In this document: piece by piece, positions 22,401-36,700 of the stretch
How the letters are laid out: each line of letters begins with the position of its first letter
How positions within the stretch are numbered: position 1 is the stretch's first letter
From: Istiophorus platypterus
Lineage: Eukaryota; Chordata; Actinopteri; Istiophoriformes; Istiophoridae
Assembly (NCBI GenBank): GCA_016859345.1
Contig: CM029119.1
Location: forward strand, 2,276,609 to 2,340,608
Length of the DNA: 64,000 nucleotides
Reading direction: 5' to 3'
The notes under the pieces: generated by a model
Told to the model about the DNA's origin: nothing
Database searches by the model: none
What the model saw: the letters and a program-made list of their open reading frames with translations, nothing else
Translations under genes and position numbers: made by a program

Positions 22401-25400
22401 TGTTTTTTGGACAGGTGAAACCAAGATGAACTTGTACAAGAATAATGGGAAGAAAAGTTTATGGAGAAGGAAAGGAACAGCTCATGATCCAAAGCCACCA
22501 CATCATCTGTCAAACATGGTGGAGACAGTGTTATGACATGGGCATTTATGGCTGCCAGTAGAACTGGGTGACTGGTGTTTGTTGATGGTGTGACTGCTGA
22601 TAGAAGCAGCAGGATGAATCCTATTAGTTACTATTTGCTCAGATTCAGCCAAATGCTGCAAAACTGGCTGGACGGTGCTACACAGTACAGATGGATAATG
22701 ACCATAAAAATACTGTGAAAGCACCTCAAGAGCTTCTCAAGGCAAAGAAATGAAATTTTTTCAAAGGTCAATTCAGTCACATGACCTCAGCACAACTGAA
22801 CGTGTTTTTGACTTCCTGAAGAGAAAACTGAGGGCAGAAAGACCCACAGACAAATATCAGCTGAAGGCTGCTGAAGTAAAGGCCTGGCAAAGCATCACAA
22901 GGGAGGAAACTCAATATTTGGTGATGTCCATGGCTTCTAGACTTCAGGCACTAACTAATTGCAAAGGATTTTCATCCAAGTATTAAAAATAATCTTTATA
23001 ATTATGCTGGTTTTTCCAATTACTTCTGAGCCCCTGAAAATGAGGGACTATCTATACAGTGACTGTAATTCCTATACTGTACCTGGTAATTTATTGTGAA
23101 TCACCTTGAATTTTAGCTGAGAGTCTACACTTCAGTCATATTTTGATTAATTCATTTCAAATCCGATTTGGTTGTGTAAAGAGGCAAAATGACAAAGGTT
23201 GTCACTGTCCAAATATTTACCTAATATATACCTAATTTTAGGAATTCACACATTGTAGTATTTAGTGTTGACTGCTTTAACTTGCTGTTTAGATATAAAT
23301 TCAAAGGAATTTGATTTTTGGAAAAAAATCCCAGCTCTATTTGAAGGAACACGGATACATCCTTCATCCCTCTGCCTCTTTTCCAAATCTTGTAAGCCAA
23401 TAAGTTCAGCTCTCAGATGTACGTCCCTTTGGTTAAAAGAGTGTGCTAAATTTGTTTAGCTGCCAGCTTTAAATGAATCGATTCAGTTTAGCTCCAGGCT
23501 GCTCATGAAACAATGTAGTTCAGCTTCAAGCTATACACTAAGCAGCAAAATGGCTACAATTTAAACTCCTTTCATACACTCTTTCCATCCCTTGCTCATT
23601 TTTTCAAATTTTAATAAACGTTTAGCTGCTCCTTTATACAAATCTGAGCCAGCAACCTATTTAAGCATTAGCTTCTTTAGCAGCTGGCATCCACACTTCC
23701 CTGTCTTCACAACGTAACGTCTCGTCTATTATTTAATATATTTTTTTAATGTGTAGGCAGCTGTATCAGTTACTTTTGTAGCTAGTCTAAATTTAAGTAA
23801 TTGTAACCATATATAGTGGTATTTGATTTGTAACTAGGTATCATATATAGTGTTTAAGTTGATCTTTGCATACAAAGTGTTAATATATGAAGTAACTTAC
23901 AAACTAAAGCTGTGATGTCTACATGTAATGGAAAAAAGAGGTTCTTATTTCCCTCTGAAATATAGCGGAAAAGAAGTATTAAACAGTATATAACACTCAG
24001 TTAAAAGTATTTAAAATCGTACTTAAGTGCAGTACTTGGTAAAAAATACTTTACACCACATACATTACACCACAACGTTTGCTATATCAGAAAATATCTT
24101 AGCTGTTCTGGAGCTTTCTGTTGTATCACACAATCTAAGGCTTAATTGTAATCAGTAAAAAATACTTTACACCACATACATTACACCACAATGTTTGCTA
24201 TATCAGAAAATATCTTAGCTGTTCTGGAGCTTTCTGTTGTATCACACAATCTAAGGCTTAATTGTATTCAAAGTTTTTTCCCTAATCCTCATAAATTTTG
24301 GTCTAGGCTATCCTCTCTTACATTTATATGTATACATGCCTCCGTCACTGCAAACATGCTAAGCTGGGAAGACTGAATAAAGCCCAACAGGGTTCTACAG
24401 ACCTGGTTGGCATGGTTTCTCACATTATAAGAGCCTCAGTTTCTCCCCCTGTTATGTACATGCCCCCCACCCCTACCCCCAAATGAGAACGAATTGAATG
24501 AGACCCGGTCCATGCTACACAGACAGCCAGATTTGTTTTTTTAGAATTTAAGTCCAGCTGGCAGTGTACACTAACGCTGGCCTCTGTTGTCTGCATCACA
24601 GTGACGAGGGACATTTCGGTGGGATTTTGCAGCATCACCATCTCATTACTGTAGACATGACCAGGCAGTCTCTCCAGTTTGTTAATTAATGTCTTGAGAA
24701 CCTATTTCTGAAATGTAACGATTCTCATCATGTATCACAGCTGTTAGACATTGCCCTTGGTGCCCAGCAGAAGTTTTAAAGATTTTAGAGAAGCAGAGTA
24801 AAGCAGGGATGTCATGGTGTTAAAGATGAAAGAGGGGATCTATCTCTGGAAGAGAAGCAATGTAAGTCATCTCTTGCATGGTTCTGTTAGTCTGTTGCTG
24901 TTCACATTTTCCTCAGATAAGGCACAAAAAAAAAAAAAAATTAGGTAGGCTGATTGTTGCCTCTTTGGGTGAGTGACAGTATCAGTTAGATATATTATAG
25001 TTTTGCGACTCTTTTGTAACGGTCATGATTTCTTGGAGAGCTTCCAAGGTTAATCTAGACCCCAGTTTGCAGGCATGCTCTGCTTTACTAAGGCTATTCA
25101 GGGTCCTTGTGTTTTACGTCTGTCTGGAGGATTTTTGTCAAGGCATTGTTACTCTTGGGAAATGGGACGATAATTATAGCTTGGCTGTGTGGGATGTACA
25201 GCTTGATAGCAGAAACCTCTGTGTGTGCGTGTGTGTGTGCGTGTGTGCGTGTGTGTGAGAGAGAGAGAGATTTTGCATTGTGTATTTCTTTCAGTTTGTG
25301 TATGTGTCGGCCTTTGCACACACATTCGCACAGTGACTTGGAGTGTGGGAAAAGGTTGCTTTCCCATTAACATCAGATAAGGCTGTTTCCCTTCCCTTTC

Positions 25401-28400
25401 TATTATAAAGTGATTCATTTCCTGTTTACACTACTGTTTGAATTAGGTATGGACAATGTCTATGTAATAGGGAGAAAATTTGTTATATATGATAAAAGTG
25501 TTGGATATTGCAAACAATCACTTGACTAATCAATTAGTCGATTTACAGACTAATAATTGACCGCTATTTTTACAAGTAATTATTTTTCAAAGGAAAATAC
25601 CAAACATTCTCTGGCACCAGCTTCTCACTGTGAGGATTTACTGCTTTTCTCTGTTTTACATAATTGTTACTTGAATATTTTTGTAATCTAGGACTTTGGA
25701 TTTTTGGACACTTGACCTTGGACACTGGGAAATTGTAGGGAGCATTTTCACTGTTTTCTGGTATTTTATATTCCAAATTATTATTAAGTAAACTATCTGT
25801 AATTGTACCTGCCTCAACTATAGAGCCAGACCTAGGGTCACTTAGGTTGTTGATTTTGTGAGGGGGCGTTGGATATATCACATACTAATTTTTTTTATTG
25901 CCTCTTAATTGCTTCTTGATGCTGAGCAAATTAAAATATTGTATCTTAGGACATTCCGCTTTTGAAGCTCCTGACCAGGTTTGGCCTATCTTTGTGGAGT
26001 TTGCATGTTCTCCCCATGCATACCTGGGTTTTTCTCTGGGTGCCCAGGTTTCCTTCCACAGTCTAAAAACATGCAGATCAGGTTAATTGGCAACTCAGAA
26101 TTTCCCGTAGGTGTGAATGATGAATGGTAAACTGTTCTTACATTTCCGCCCTTTGATTGACTGGCGATCTGTCCAGGCAGTACTGTTCAGCTTGTCCAGT
26201 ATCAGCTGGGATAGGCTTCATGTTGCATATATTTAAAAGGGGCAGCAACTTGCAGAAGGAGCAGTCCCCTAGTTTTCAGCAGAAATCACCATGGCCCTAG
26301 AGTTAAGTCTCATCTCAACTTGTCTCACTTTTAACTGCAAATCACTTCAGTGGTAAGGTAGACCATGGCTCAAAAGAACTAACAGAACAACATCATTTGC
26401 AAAAAGCAGAACTACACTCTGAGATCACTAGACCAGATACTACCCTCACCTGCGCTTTGAGATTATGTCCATGAGAACTGCAAACAGAATTGGAGACAAG
26501 GGAAAACCTAGGTGGAACCCAAACTTACACAGAGAACTTACCATGACCTTGGAAATACTTAATCTAAATAGAATGCTGTCATTTTTATGATTTCAATTAT
26601 ACCTCTGTTTTTCCTACTGTTACATGCCAAAAATATCTGGCGTGAAAAAAGCTTCATGCAGATACAGTTCTAATCCCAATAATGCAATATGCAGTTATGC
26701 TTGTGTCAGTATCCATGTCATATAACACTGTATGAAAAAGAAATGTATAAATTTTACAAATTAATAATTTGATGAAGTCCTCAAATTATTAAAATTGATA
26801 CTGGCAGTCATGATAACTGTTTCGATTGGCAGAGAATTTGGGATGATCTTGTCAGCATTCAGAAAGTATTCAGACCCCTTCAAATCTTTCACATTTTTTT
26901 ATCTTGATTTCTTATTCAAAAATGTTTAAATTATTTTTTTTAATTATAATTCTTTTTTGTTTCTCACAATCTGAGAGACCTTTTGTACATTTTTGAAAAC
27001 TCTTAAGTTGGCTTTAATGTTTCTTTCACTGACTTGAGGCTTGTGTCCCCACAGCCATAAACCCCAGAATGATAGAGTGCTGCATTGATGTTGTCCTTCT
27101 GGAAGTTTCTTCCATTTCCATACAGGATATCTAGAGTTACCATCAGGTTCTTGGTCACCTCCTTTACCCATCAGAGGAAAAAATTCTGATTCACATTGTT
27201 ACAGTCCCATAGTGGTCTAGGGGTAAGTGAAGTAACAAACACCTGATGGTGTCTGGAAGACACTGCCATTTATTGTCTGGTGCACTGAAAAATACAAAAA
27301 GTAACAACAATACAAGCTTCAGCTCAATATTTGAATACAGTTGATCAAAAGAAAACAGGGCCAAGTTCAATGACAAACAAAGGGAATTGGCTGCGGAGGG
27401 CGCCAAACCATAAAACAAACAATACAAAACACTGGCTTACAATAGCTGAAAACAGCTGAAAGAAACAAAAATAAAATCCTGGTTAGCTGCACTAATCTAA
27501 CTATCCTGAAAATAAATACAATCCAGCAGCCACCCATAAATCCTCCTGTAACTAAAACAATTTAATACGTGAAGGTGATCTGAATGTAAAAAGTAACTAA
27601 GCCTAGTGCCCAGGTCCTAACGCACGAACTAGTTTGTCAGAACAAATTAACCTTATTAAACAAAAACACAGATCAAAGTTGACAATAGAGGTGACTGTAA
27701 CACACACTAACAATTTTTCTAAGAGACACAGATATGAACTGTTCATATAAAGATCACAGCTGCTGACAATTACTTGAACCAGCTTTTATAATCTAATGAA
27801 GGATCGGGCCGGCAGAGGATTGGTGGATGCAGGTGGATGAACCCAGAGATGTGAAGAGAATGAACCAAATGAAGATGAAAATGATGGGGAGCACGAATAC
27901 AGAAGGGAGTCCAGAGGCGCGGCCTGTTGAAATCCCTGTGGGGGAGCTGATGGTGCCCTAATTCAAACTTGAAACACTATCACCACAGTAAAATGATACT
28001 ACATAATGAGTACCAGGGTACAATATAACGCGTCTAGTGCCTGGGTTCATAACAATATTATATGATAATGATCCACCCCAAAATTTAATGGGCATTTCCC
28101 TTGCCCAGACCCCATTCCTCCACCAAGTTTGGTGCAAATTGTTTCACTGCTTTTCACGTAATGCTGCTGACAAATAAACTAACAAACAGACACAGGTGGT
28201 CACATGACCTCTTTGGCAGAGGTAATAATGAAGGGAACTAGGAGGCACCACCCATAGCAAAGGGTCTGCATATTCATGTCAATGTAATATATCAGTTTTT
28301 CCTTTTTTAAAATTCTGTTTTTGCTTTGTGATTAAGGGGAATTGAGTCCGCATTGATAAGAGAACAAATTAATTTTACGAGTTTTAGTATTAGGCAACAT

Positions 28401-30713
28401 GACAAAATGTGGAAAAAAAAATAATTAAGGTTTCTGAATACTTTTCTAACGCATTATTCATACCTTGTTTTTTTGAGGTTAATTGTCAACCAGAGAATAG
28501 AGGGGTTGTTCTACATGTTATTGTAGGAGGAGGATGCTGTGACCCTGGGTTTGTCGACTGGCCAGGCTCTGGTGAAGCTCCGGGACCAGCTCAGCAGCCT
28601 GCTGGAGCAGCACCAGAGGGCTGCACACAGACGGACCTCTGCACAGGTACACACACATATTTATACATGCATATTTATATTAGTGGTCTTCTGTTTGGTA
28701 CATTGCCTCCCTAAACCTTAATCCATACCCTGACTTATATATATAATATCCTTAATCACTAATTCTAAATACCAAAGTGAGAACTGCCATAATGAAAATT
28801 TTTCATTATCTTTGCATCCTTGTGAGGTTGTTTGGTCCTCATAAGGATATAACTACAAGAAGATGAAACACGACACTTATGCAAAGCAACAGAATTCGTT
28901 CCACATGATCCCATCAAATGATAGTAACACAGTTCCTAGATTTCTCTTTACCTGACACACTGCATACTATTTTTCTTATGTCCTGTTGTTATGGCATGTT
29001 TTCATAGGAACAGTGGGTGAATAGCTTCCTCTACCATGGCAACCGTCACTCCTGCCTTCATTGGCCAGGAGCTGCCCTGACTCTACTTGTGGTGCTGGGA
29101 CTCTTATGTTGCCATGGCAGCCAGCCAAAGGGCAGGTAGGTAGCCTCTTTTTGACTATAGTGTCCTGTCCTGGAATGTGTATGATACTATATATCAATAA
29201 GATTGTTGTCAATTTTCATGCTATTATTTCTTATTTTCATTAGGAAAGGATTGATTGCTTTAATATGAGAAGTGTTTTTTCAGTTTTTGAAATCACTGTA
29301 AGATCTTTTTGCCAATACTCAAACATTAGCAGGTTGAAAAGACATTTCCCTGCCCACATTTTCCCCACCACCATCACTTCCGAAACTACATAATCCAACT
29401 GTTACAGTCTTGGTTAAAATGATTGGCACTCCTGAATTTTAAGTAATGAATTTTTCCCTTATTCAGTAACCTTGGGCATTTTATTAAGATGTCTTTATAT
29501 ACAAAATGAGTCAATTTGCATTTGTATCTGAAGATTTTCTAAGTTTTATTCTTAGAATTCAGAGGTGCCAATATTTTATACCAGGATTGTATGCTACTGT
29601 CATTGTAAAAGTATACTCATTTTGGGGAAAACTACAGTGGCTGGAAAAAAGGATATGAATTCTCTGGAATTTATGGATAAATTTGTCTTACAAAATATGG
29701 TCAGATCTTAATCAAGGTAACAATTATGAAAAAACCCAATCTGTTTTAACTAATAACACACAAGTCATTTTATTGTTCATGAAATAATTCTTCACATTTT
29801 CAAGTGATCAAATGCGGAATAACACTGGTAAAACAAGGCTTATAGCGAGTGAATCTGAGCTGCAATTTTACCATCTTCCCATAGCAATTTGACAAATTAA
29901 CAGTTTTGCTACTTAACAAACTTACTCTTAAGTCGGACATCACAGGTCATTTTCTTATTGGCTGTAGCCACTAGACAAATAACTGAGTTACACAGTGAGA
30001 GAGTCCATTCGTCATTCATTGTCATTCCTTTCATAATCATTTTCTCTGAACATTACATTTTTCAGACTGTCTTTTGGTGCTCTTCATTTGTAAAAGCAGT
30101 AATTTTAGGCTTTTTTCTTTTCTGCAGAAATACATATTTGGAGACAGAATGAATTTATTTCCTCTTTGGCAGCACAACATGTTACACTAGCCTATAACCT
30201 GCCGGTTAAACGTGACTAATGAAGGGCTTAAAGTGCTGATAAATTCTGAAAGACTCAGATGAACATAAACAGTCCTTATTGCAGCACTCTGTAAAAGGAC
30301 ATAGTTATATGTGTACTTTCTACTTTCAAAACCAGTATCTGACGTTGTGAAAGTATTCCCCTACTCCTCAAATATAAGACGATGGCCACTTTTAAACCTA
30401 ATTTCCAGAAAAAATTGTCTTATATTCAGGCCTGTATTCTTTCTCTCTACAGTGGTAGAGAATTCTTAGCATATATTTTTAGGTTAATTTGGCTTAGGTT
30501 CTGAGCAAAAATGCTAAGATGGAAATAAGACTGAAGGTGTGCTTATACAAACCTGTAGATGCAAAACTACGTTGCCAAAAAAAAAAGATCTCAGAAGACT
30601 TAAGATCAAGAGTCAGTGATTTGCATAAAGCTTGAAAGGGGTCAAAGGTGTATGGTGTATGATTGCATGGAACAAGGTTCCATGGCAGGATAGCCTGCTC
30701 CATGCCACTGCTC

Positions 30714-30747
<34 letters not shown>

Positions 30748-33700
30748 CTGCGCACCATAGTCTGCTTAAGTGCAATCTGACACTTGATCATGCAGATGGG
30801 GAGTTGTTTTGTAGACTGACGAAAATCAGTTGTGTGGTTTAGGAAGAACATGCAGCACAATGTATGGCATAAAAAAGGCGCTACGTTGGACTAAAACATC
30901 AACCCAGAGTTGATGCACAGTTGAATGTGCATGATGATTTGGTGCTGCTTTGCTGCCTCTGGGTCCTGACAGTTTACAATCGTCAAGGGCCAAATGAATT
31001 CCCAAGGCACCTTACAATATATCATCAGGATTGCTACCTATTGGAGTGGCCCAGTCAGAGCCCAGACCTCAACCAAATAGAGATGCTGTGTAAGGTGACT
31101 TGTGACCTGTAAGGAAGAAAGATCCAAAACTCCTCCTAAACATTGTATAAGTATGATATACAGCTACCAGAAGTGCTTGTGTTAGGTTAATGCTGCCAAA
31201 GGAGGTTCAAATAGTTATTCACTCTAAGGGTTAACTTTCTTTTTCCATGAGAACTGAATTTTTATGTGAAAGTTCCATAAAGACACAAAAGATTACAATT
31301 GTTTGTGGGTTATTAACTTAAGCACATTATGTTTGCGTATACATGTCACTTTATGAATAGTGATAGCAGTAGTATTAGTAGTAATTTTTCATATATAATT
31401 GTATTTCATCAGAATCAGCAGTTACAAAGTTGTACTTACAATGTAGACATAAAAGATACACATACATTACACATACAATCCCACAGATATATAATTAAAA
31501 ACAATACAAATAAATCAATAAATAAATATTGAAAGAGTTCCGTCAATAAAAGTGAGTTTTCAGAATTGACTTATAAGAAGATCTATAACCTTAAGATTCT
31601 ATGGCAGGTTATTCTGTAATACTGGTGCCTTGACAGAAAAAGCTCTTGACCCTTGAGGTCTCAACTTTGTATAATGAACAGCTAGGAGATTCCTACTTGA
31701 GGACCTCAGCCCACATGAAAGTTCATAAGGGGAGAGTAATCCAAAGATGTAGCCTGGCGCTTTAAAAGTAATGAGTAGAATCTTAAAATCAGTTCTAAAA
31801 CCAACTGGCAGCCAGTGTAAGGACTTTAAGAGAGGAGTGATATGGTCTCTTTTCTCACACTTTGTGTGGCAAGTGTGGCTACAGCATCTTTTTCTGAGTT
31901 ATGCTAATTAAGAGGCCATTAAAGTAGACTAATCATGATGAAGTGAAAGTGTTTAAGTTGGATTCAGTATCTTTGAAATTTAAAATAGAATGAATTCTCA
32001 CAGTATTCCTCAGATGATAGAAACAAGGATGAGGATAGAGTTGAACATGACACCGAGCTCTCTGACAGAAGGCCTAAAATATTTGCAGAGCGAACCATGT
32101 CACAACTGGATTTGCGGAAAAAGATGTTCAGGGACATAGATAAGATTTTTTTTTTATTTTAATTTAGCTGAAGAAAATTTGCAGCCATCCAGTCATATAC
32201 AACTGTGTTTCATTACATACAAGGGGAATTAATTGTCATGCCTGCAAATGATGTAACCAAGTGGTAGCATATACAGTGAAAATATAATTGGTCCCTGGAT
32301 GGACCCCTGTGAGACTTGAAGGAGGTTGAACATGAAGTGCTCACATAAAACATCTTCTTTCACAAGTTCAACCTTGAGACAGATATAGTGTTGCTTTCCA
32401 ATTATAACTTAAATAAGGAAAACTTAGAGCAAGGAACTTTTGCCCATGGTCTTAAATGGAAACAAAGTTCAAGATGTGCAATGTTTAAAAAAGAATTAAA
32501 ATATCTGATACTCAAACTGTTAAAGTGCAGTTTGAGGCATGATGCCACATCATTAAAGATATAACATAGCTTCAAATTCTTTTTCGAAAAGAGGAGGATG
32601 TCTACATTGTCTCGGGATAAAGTAGACGTCTTTGCAGTCCCTTTATCCCCAGCTGTGGAGAACACCCTCTCTCTGTGAACTGATTTGCCCGGCACAGTGG
32701 GCTAGTTTCTTTTTAAACTGCCCTGTCCATGTGAGCACACAGCTGCCTTGTCTGTATCTTTTCCATACTCCTCTCCACTGAGACTCAGGGAATCATTAAC
32801 AGTTGTAGTTGAACTGTATTTCACACTATTACGGATAAACTTTGCAGTTTATCAGTAGTTAATGTGTGCTTAACCATGGGTGGGGCATCTGCATGGATCC
32901 CGGATCAACTATGGTCCATCACAGCACTAGTCAGCTGTGTCAAAACATCTAATAATATGAGGATGGAGCATTCATAGTTGTTCACACTCCGTTGTCGCCC
33001 TAATAAGAGCAGTCTCAGAGCTTTGGTACTGTCTAAAGCCACACTGAAACTCTTCACAAATTTGGTTACCTTTCCAGGCTTTTGGGAGCTGTCAGGGACA
33101 CTGCCAGAATTTTTGCAAAAAAAAAAATATTTAAAAATGTTTGTATAGTTGTGGAAGTGAGAAGGATTGATGGCAGGTGTCTTTTAGGAATCACTAAATG
33201 CAGTTGGTTTTGAAGTGGTCAGGAACAAAGCAAGAGGTTAAAAGTAAATGGACCATAGCAAGCAAATGGGAGAGCAACATCAAACACAGTGCAAAGAAAT
33301 TTTGGAGTCAAGACATCCATAGAGATTGATGAAATATTGAGGTTGGAGGTTGCGAATACATTTTTGAAGTTTGTAAAGAGATATTGGGGTTGGTTAATTT
33401 GATCTGGAAGGTAAGCACCTCAAAACTAGCAACATCTGTCACTGTCAAGGGGTAGCATTTGAAACACTTGTGAAAAAAGACACCTATTTCATCACACTGG
33501 CTATTTAATCAAGGCTGAATAAAACAATCATGCGGAGAAGGGCCGACTTCACGAATTTGACAACTATCGTTTAAATATAACAATTTCATTAAAAAAAAAA
33601 AAAATTATATTGGAGGTAAAAAATCATACCAAATAAACATCGTATCTGAAAGTGACCTTGCATTGAAAAGACCCAGTTTTGCCAAAATATACTTAGGAGC

Positions 33701-36700
33701 AGAGGAGTGATATCTGTGGAGCTTGTGTTTGCCAAGCTGAACATCCATGCAGATGGTATTTGCTACTACCTTCAGCACCTGGTTATGGTACCATCTGTAC
33801 CTCCCCTTTCCCTATTTTTTTGGGCAGCAGCTTAAGATGTGCTCCAAGGAACCTCTACCCTGGCAGAATGGGCATGCAGGTGTGTTGGCTAGACCCCCGC
33901 AGTGCAGGTTGGATGGGCTTGGGAGAATGCTATACACTGCCTGGATCAGAAACTTGAGTCTAGCTGGTTGTGTGTGTGGTCGAGTGGATTGCATTCTTTC
34001 ATGCTTACTTCTTTTGACCGTTCACCATAGCTCCAAATGACATGCTGTTGAATTGATCAGCATCTTTAGTTTTGCACCTAAGTTAGACAAGGGGTTTGCA
34101 ACCTCAGCATTTGCTGCGACCTGACAAGGGATAGTGGAATCTGGCTTTGTGGTGCTGTAGCAGGACCCACAGTGACCAGTCCAACGAGGAGTTATCTATA
34201 CTGGCTGATCTGAACTAAAGTGCAGATCCTCCTTTCCAGCTCACACATTCTAATACTCAGCTGAACACAGTTGTCAAATCCTGTTGCAGGGGCTAGAGGT
34301 TGCATGATATCATTACCAATCACTCAAATGGGTATGCACATCTGGAATACAATAGTTGGCTCAGGAGGTAATGTGCCCCTTAAGTATCAGATCTGGCCTT
34401 TTGCATGTCAATATTTATGTTTAATCAAAATAATACACCTTAATAGGGGTGGGGGGTCGGACTGCACAGACAGGGGAGAGAGACTGTTTAGAAGTCGACC
34501 AATGCTATAGAACAGCTAAACTGACTAGACATGTCCGTGTGCATTAGCCTGCCGGTATTCCTATGGATTGTGGACTACAGACTTTATTGTCATTGCTCCA
34601 ATCATCAAAATCAGGTCCACTAAATAAAGTGGATCTTTTTAACACACCATGGATATTTTCATTGCAGTACTTGTAGTTAAATCAAAACTTGGCTGCAGGG
34701 AATCCATTCCAGAGCTTTGGAGAGCAGCACCAGCAGCTGACACTGGTTTCAGGAAGCTCTATCATGGTGAGGTGGCAGGAAGAGCAGAGTGTAAAGAGAA
34801 AACCAAACAAAATAAAGATGTAAATCACATCATTTTGATGACTGATGAACGGAGAAAACCAGGTAATTCCAAAGGGTTCAAATACTTTTTCATGCCGCTG
34901 TAGATTAAAATAATGCCTAATGTGAAAAACTTGAAATTTATAAAATTCAACATAATAAATATCAAAAGAACAAGATAAGGATGTCTCTGTCTTTCTCAGT
35001 CTCAATTAAAGCTGTGTAAAATAAAACACCCACTGAGGCATGGTTATATTGAACTATAGAAGGGATGGTTTCTCAGAGGGCATTCCCTAATTTTGCTGGA
35101 CTTGGTGAAGACTAAATTCCTGTTTTTCTGTTTAATTTGTCACATGTAAATCTGCCATTCTGCGTTTCATGTATACAGTTCTGGTATAGAGCTGGTAAAT
35201 GCTGCAGCCCTCCTTCTCCTCTTCTTGCTGAACCTGCTGCTGGTTGGACGTCAGGAGAGGCTTAAGAGGAGTGAGATGGTCCGGCGCCTCAAGGGGATAA
35301 TAACACAGCTCAGTGGTGAGTCAGGCCCATTTATTCACCACTGTAAATACAGAAGAATTATGGCATTTGGACTTCCCATACAAGAAAATAGATGTTTATC
35401 TGTCACACTTTTGATGCTTACTCGGCTGTTTGTCAGCTTCCACAGAGAAAGTTCTTGGGACACAGATTGGTATTTTTTGTTTGCAATTTATAATCACTGG
35501 TCCACAGTTTTACGGAATGGGACTAATCATCCTGTATTAAAAACCACAGTTTGCAAGGAAACTGACAGTTTTGCTCTTGCTACTATTCAAGTTATCATTT
35601 TGGCTTGATATTGTCCCAAAAATTTTTTAACTGCTTTTTAGTGCTATAAAAAATCTTAATATCTTCTTTTACCATAGTTTTTGAATATGTTTCCTATACT
35701 CATTCCCTGGTTTCCTCACTGAAAATTAATACTGTTTTTTACCAATCCATATTTAGGTCTAAACTTCAGGGGGCATTTCCACACTATAAAAATTGCATAT
35801 TTGGAGAAATGTTACATAACAGCCAGTTTGCTATAACCATTTTCATGCATGCTGTCCTCCCTTTCTCCTTCCTCTAACTACATCATCACTTTCTTTCCCT
35901 GTACTCCAGACTATCTCTCAGGGTGCATGAGTGAAGTGCGGTGGTCTCTATCATTGTACCCTGACCTGTACACACCCTCCTCCCCGTCGTGGTCCCTTCA
36001 TTGGACCTACCGTGACTCCCAGCTGGTTAACCTGCCTGTTAGTCTGCTAGTGGAAGGAGACATCATTGCGCTGAGACCTGGCCAAGAGGCATTCGCATCT
36101 CTCAGAGGCATTAAGGTGAGTTTGCGTGTAGATACACATACAAGACATGTATGTACACACTTATTTTCTGCTTTGATGTACCTGTAATGAGATGATGGTA
36201 CATGAATAATTTGAACAATGCAATATATGTAAAAAATATGCATTTTTGTGGATTCCTTTAACTATACTCCACCATAACTACTCATAGCTCCCTCCTCTGG
36301 TACAATGTTAAACAAACAGACCTCCATTTATATAAAGTATTCTGGGATTTACTTGTAGAACCATATTCAGTCTCAGTGCTTCCTTTTGTTATTATCCTTT
36401 GTAAATACATTGAGTTCAGTTTCTGTCGGTCATTATAAATTCACTGGATCATCTTCTCTTTTCTTAAATACGTACTTGAAGGAGTTTTCATTAGACTGTC
36501 TTGATTTATAAAATTCAAACCCTTAAGAGTGTATTGATCCTATTTAAAAGTCCTAAAACATGGTACTGTTGTGTTGATGTTTCATTTTTGGCTGTTTTAT
36601 GTTATGTTACGAGTTCTTGGAGTCTGGCTTTCATCATGATGTTGACAGCCAGCTAAGGGAGACTCCGGGAAGGTGCTACTCCCAGCCAAAAAATAATCCA

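Noticed and set aside
25025..25418. Overlapping open frames with His/Thr or Cys/Val runs
   Set aside because: Produced by the GT/GA microsatellite. Equally open on both strands.
30494..30860. Poly-Phe containing - strand frames
   Set aside because: Artefacts of the 28-bp poly(A) tract within a Tc1 relic.
33747..34040. 97-codon + strand frame
   Set aside because: Opposite strand carries the recognisable LINE C-terminus; the + frame has no similarity.
35225..35608. 127-codon frame as a separate gene
   Set aside because: It begins with tmem94 exon 4 and simply reads through the donor at 35316 into the intron.
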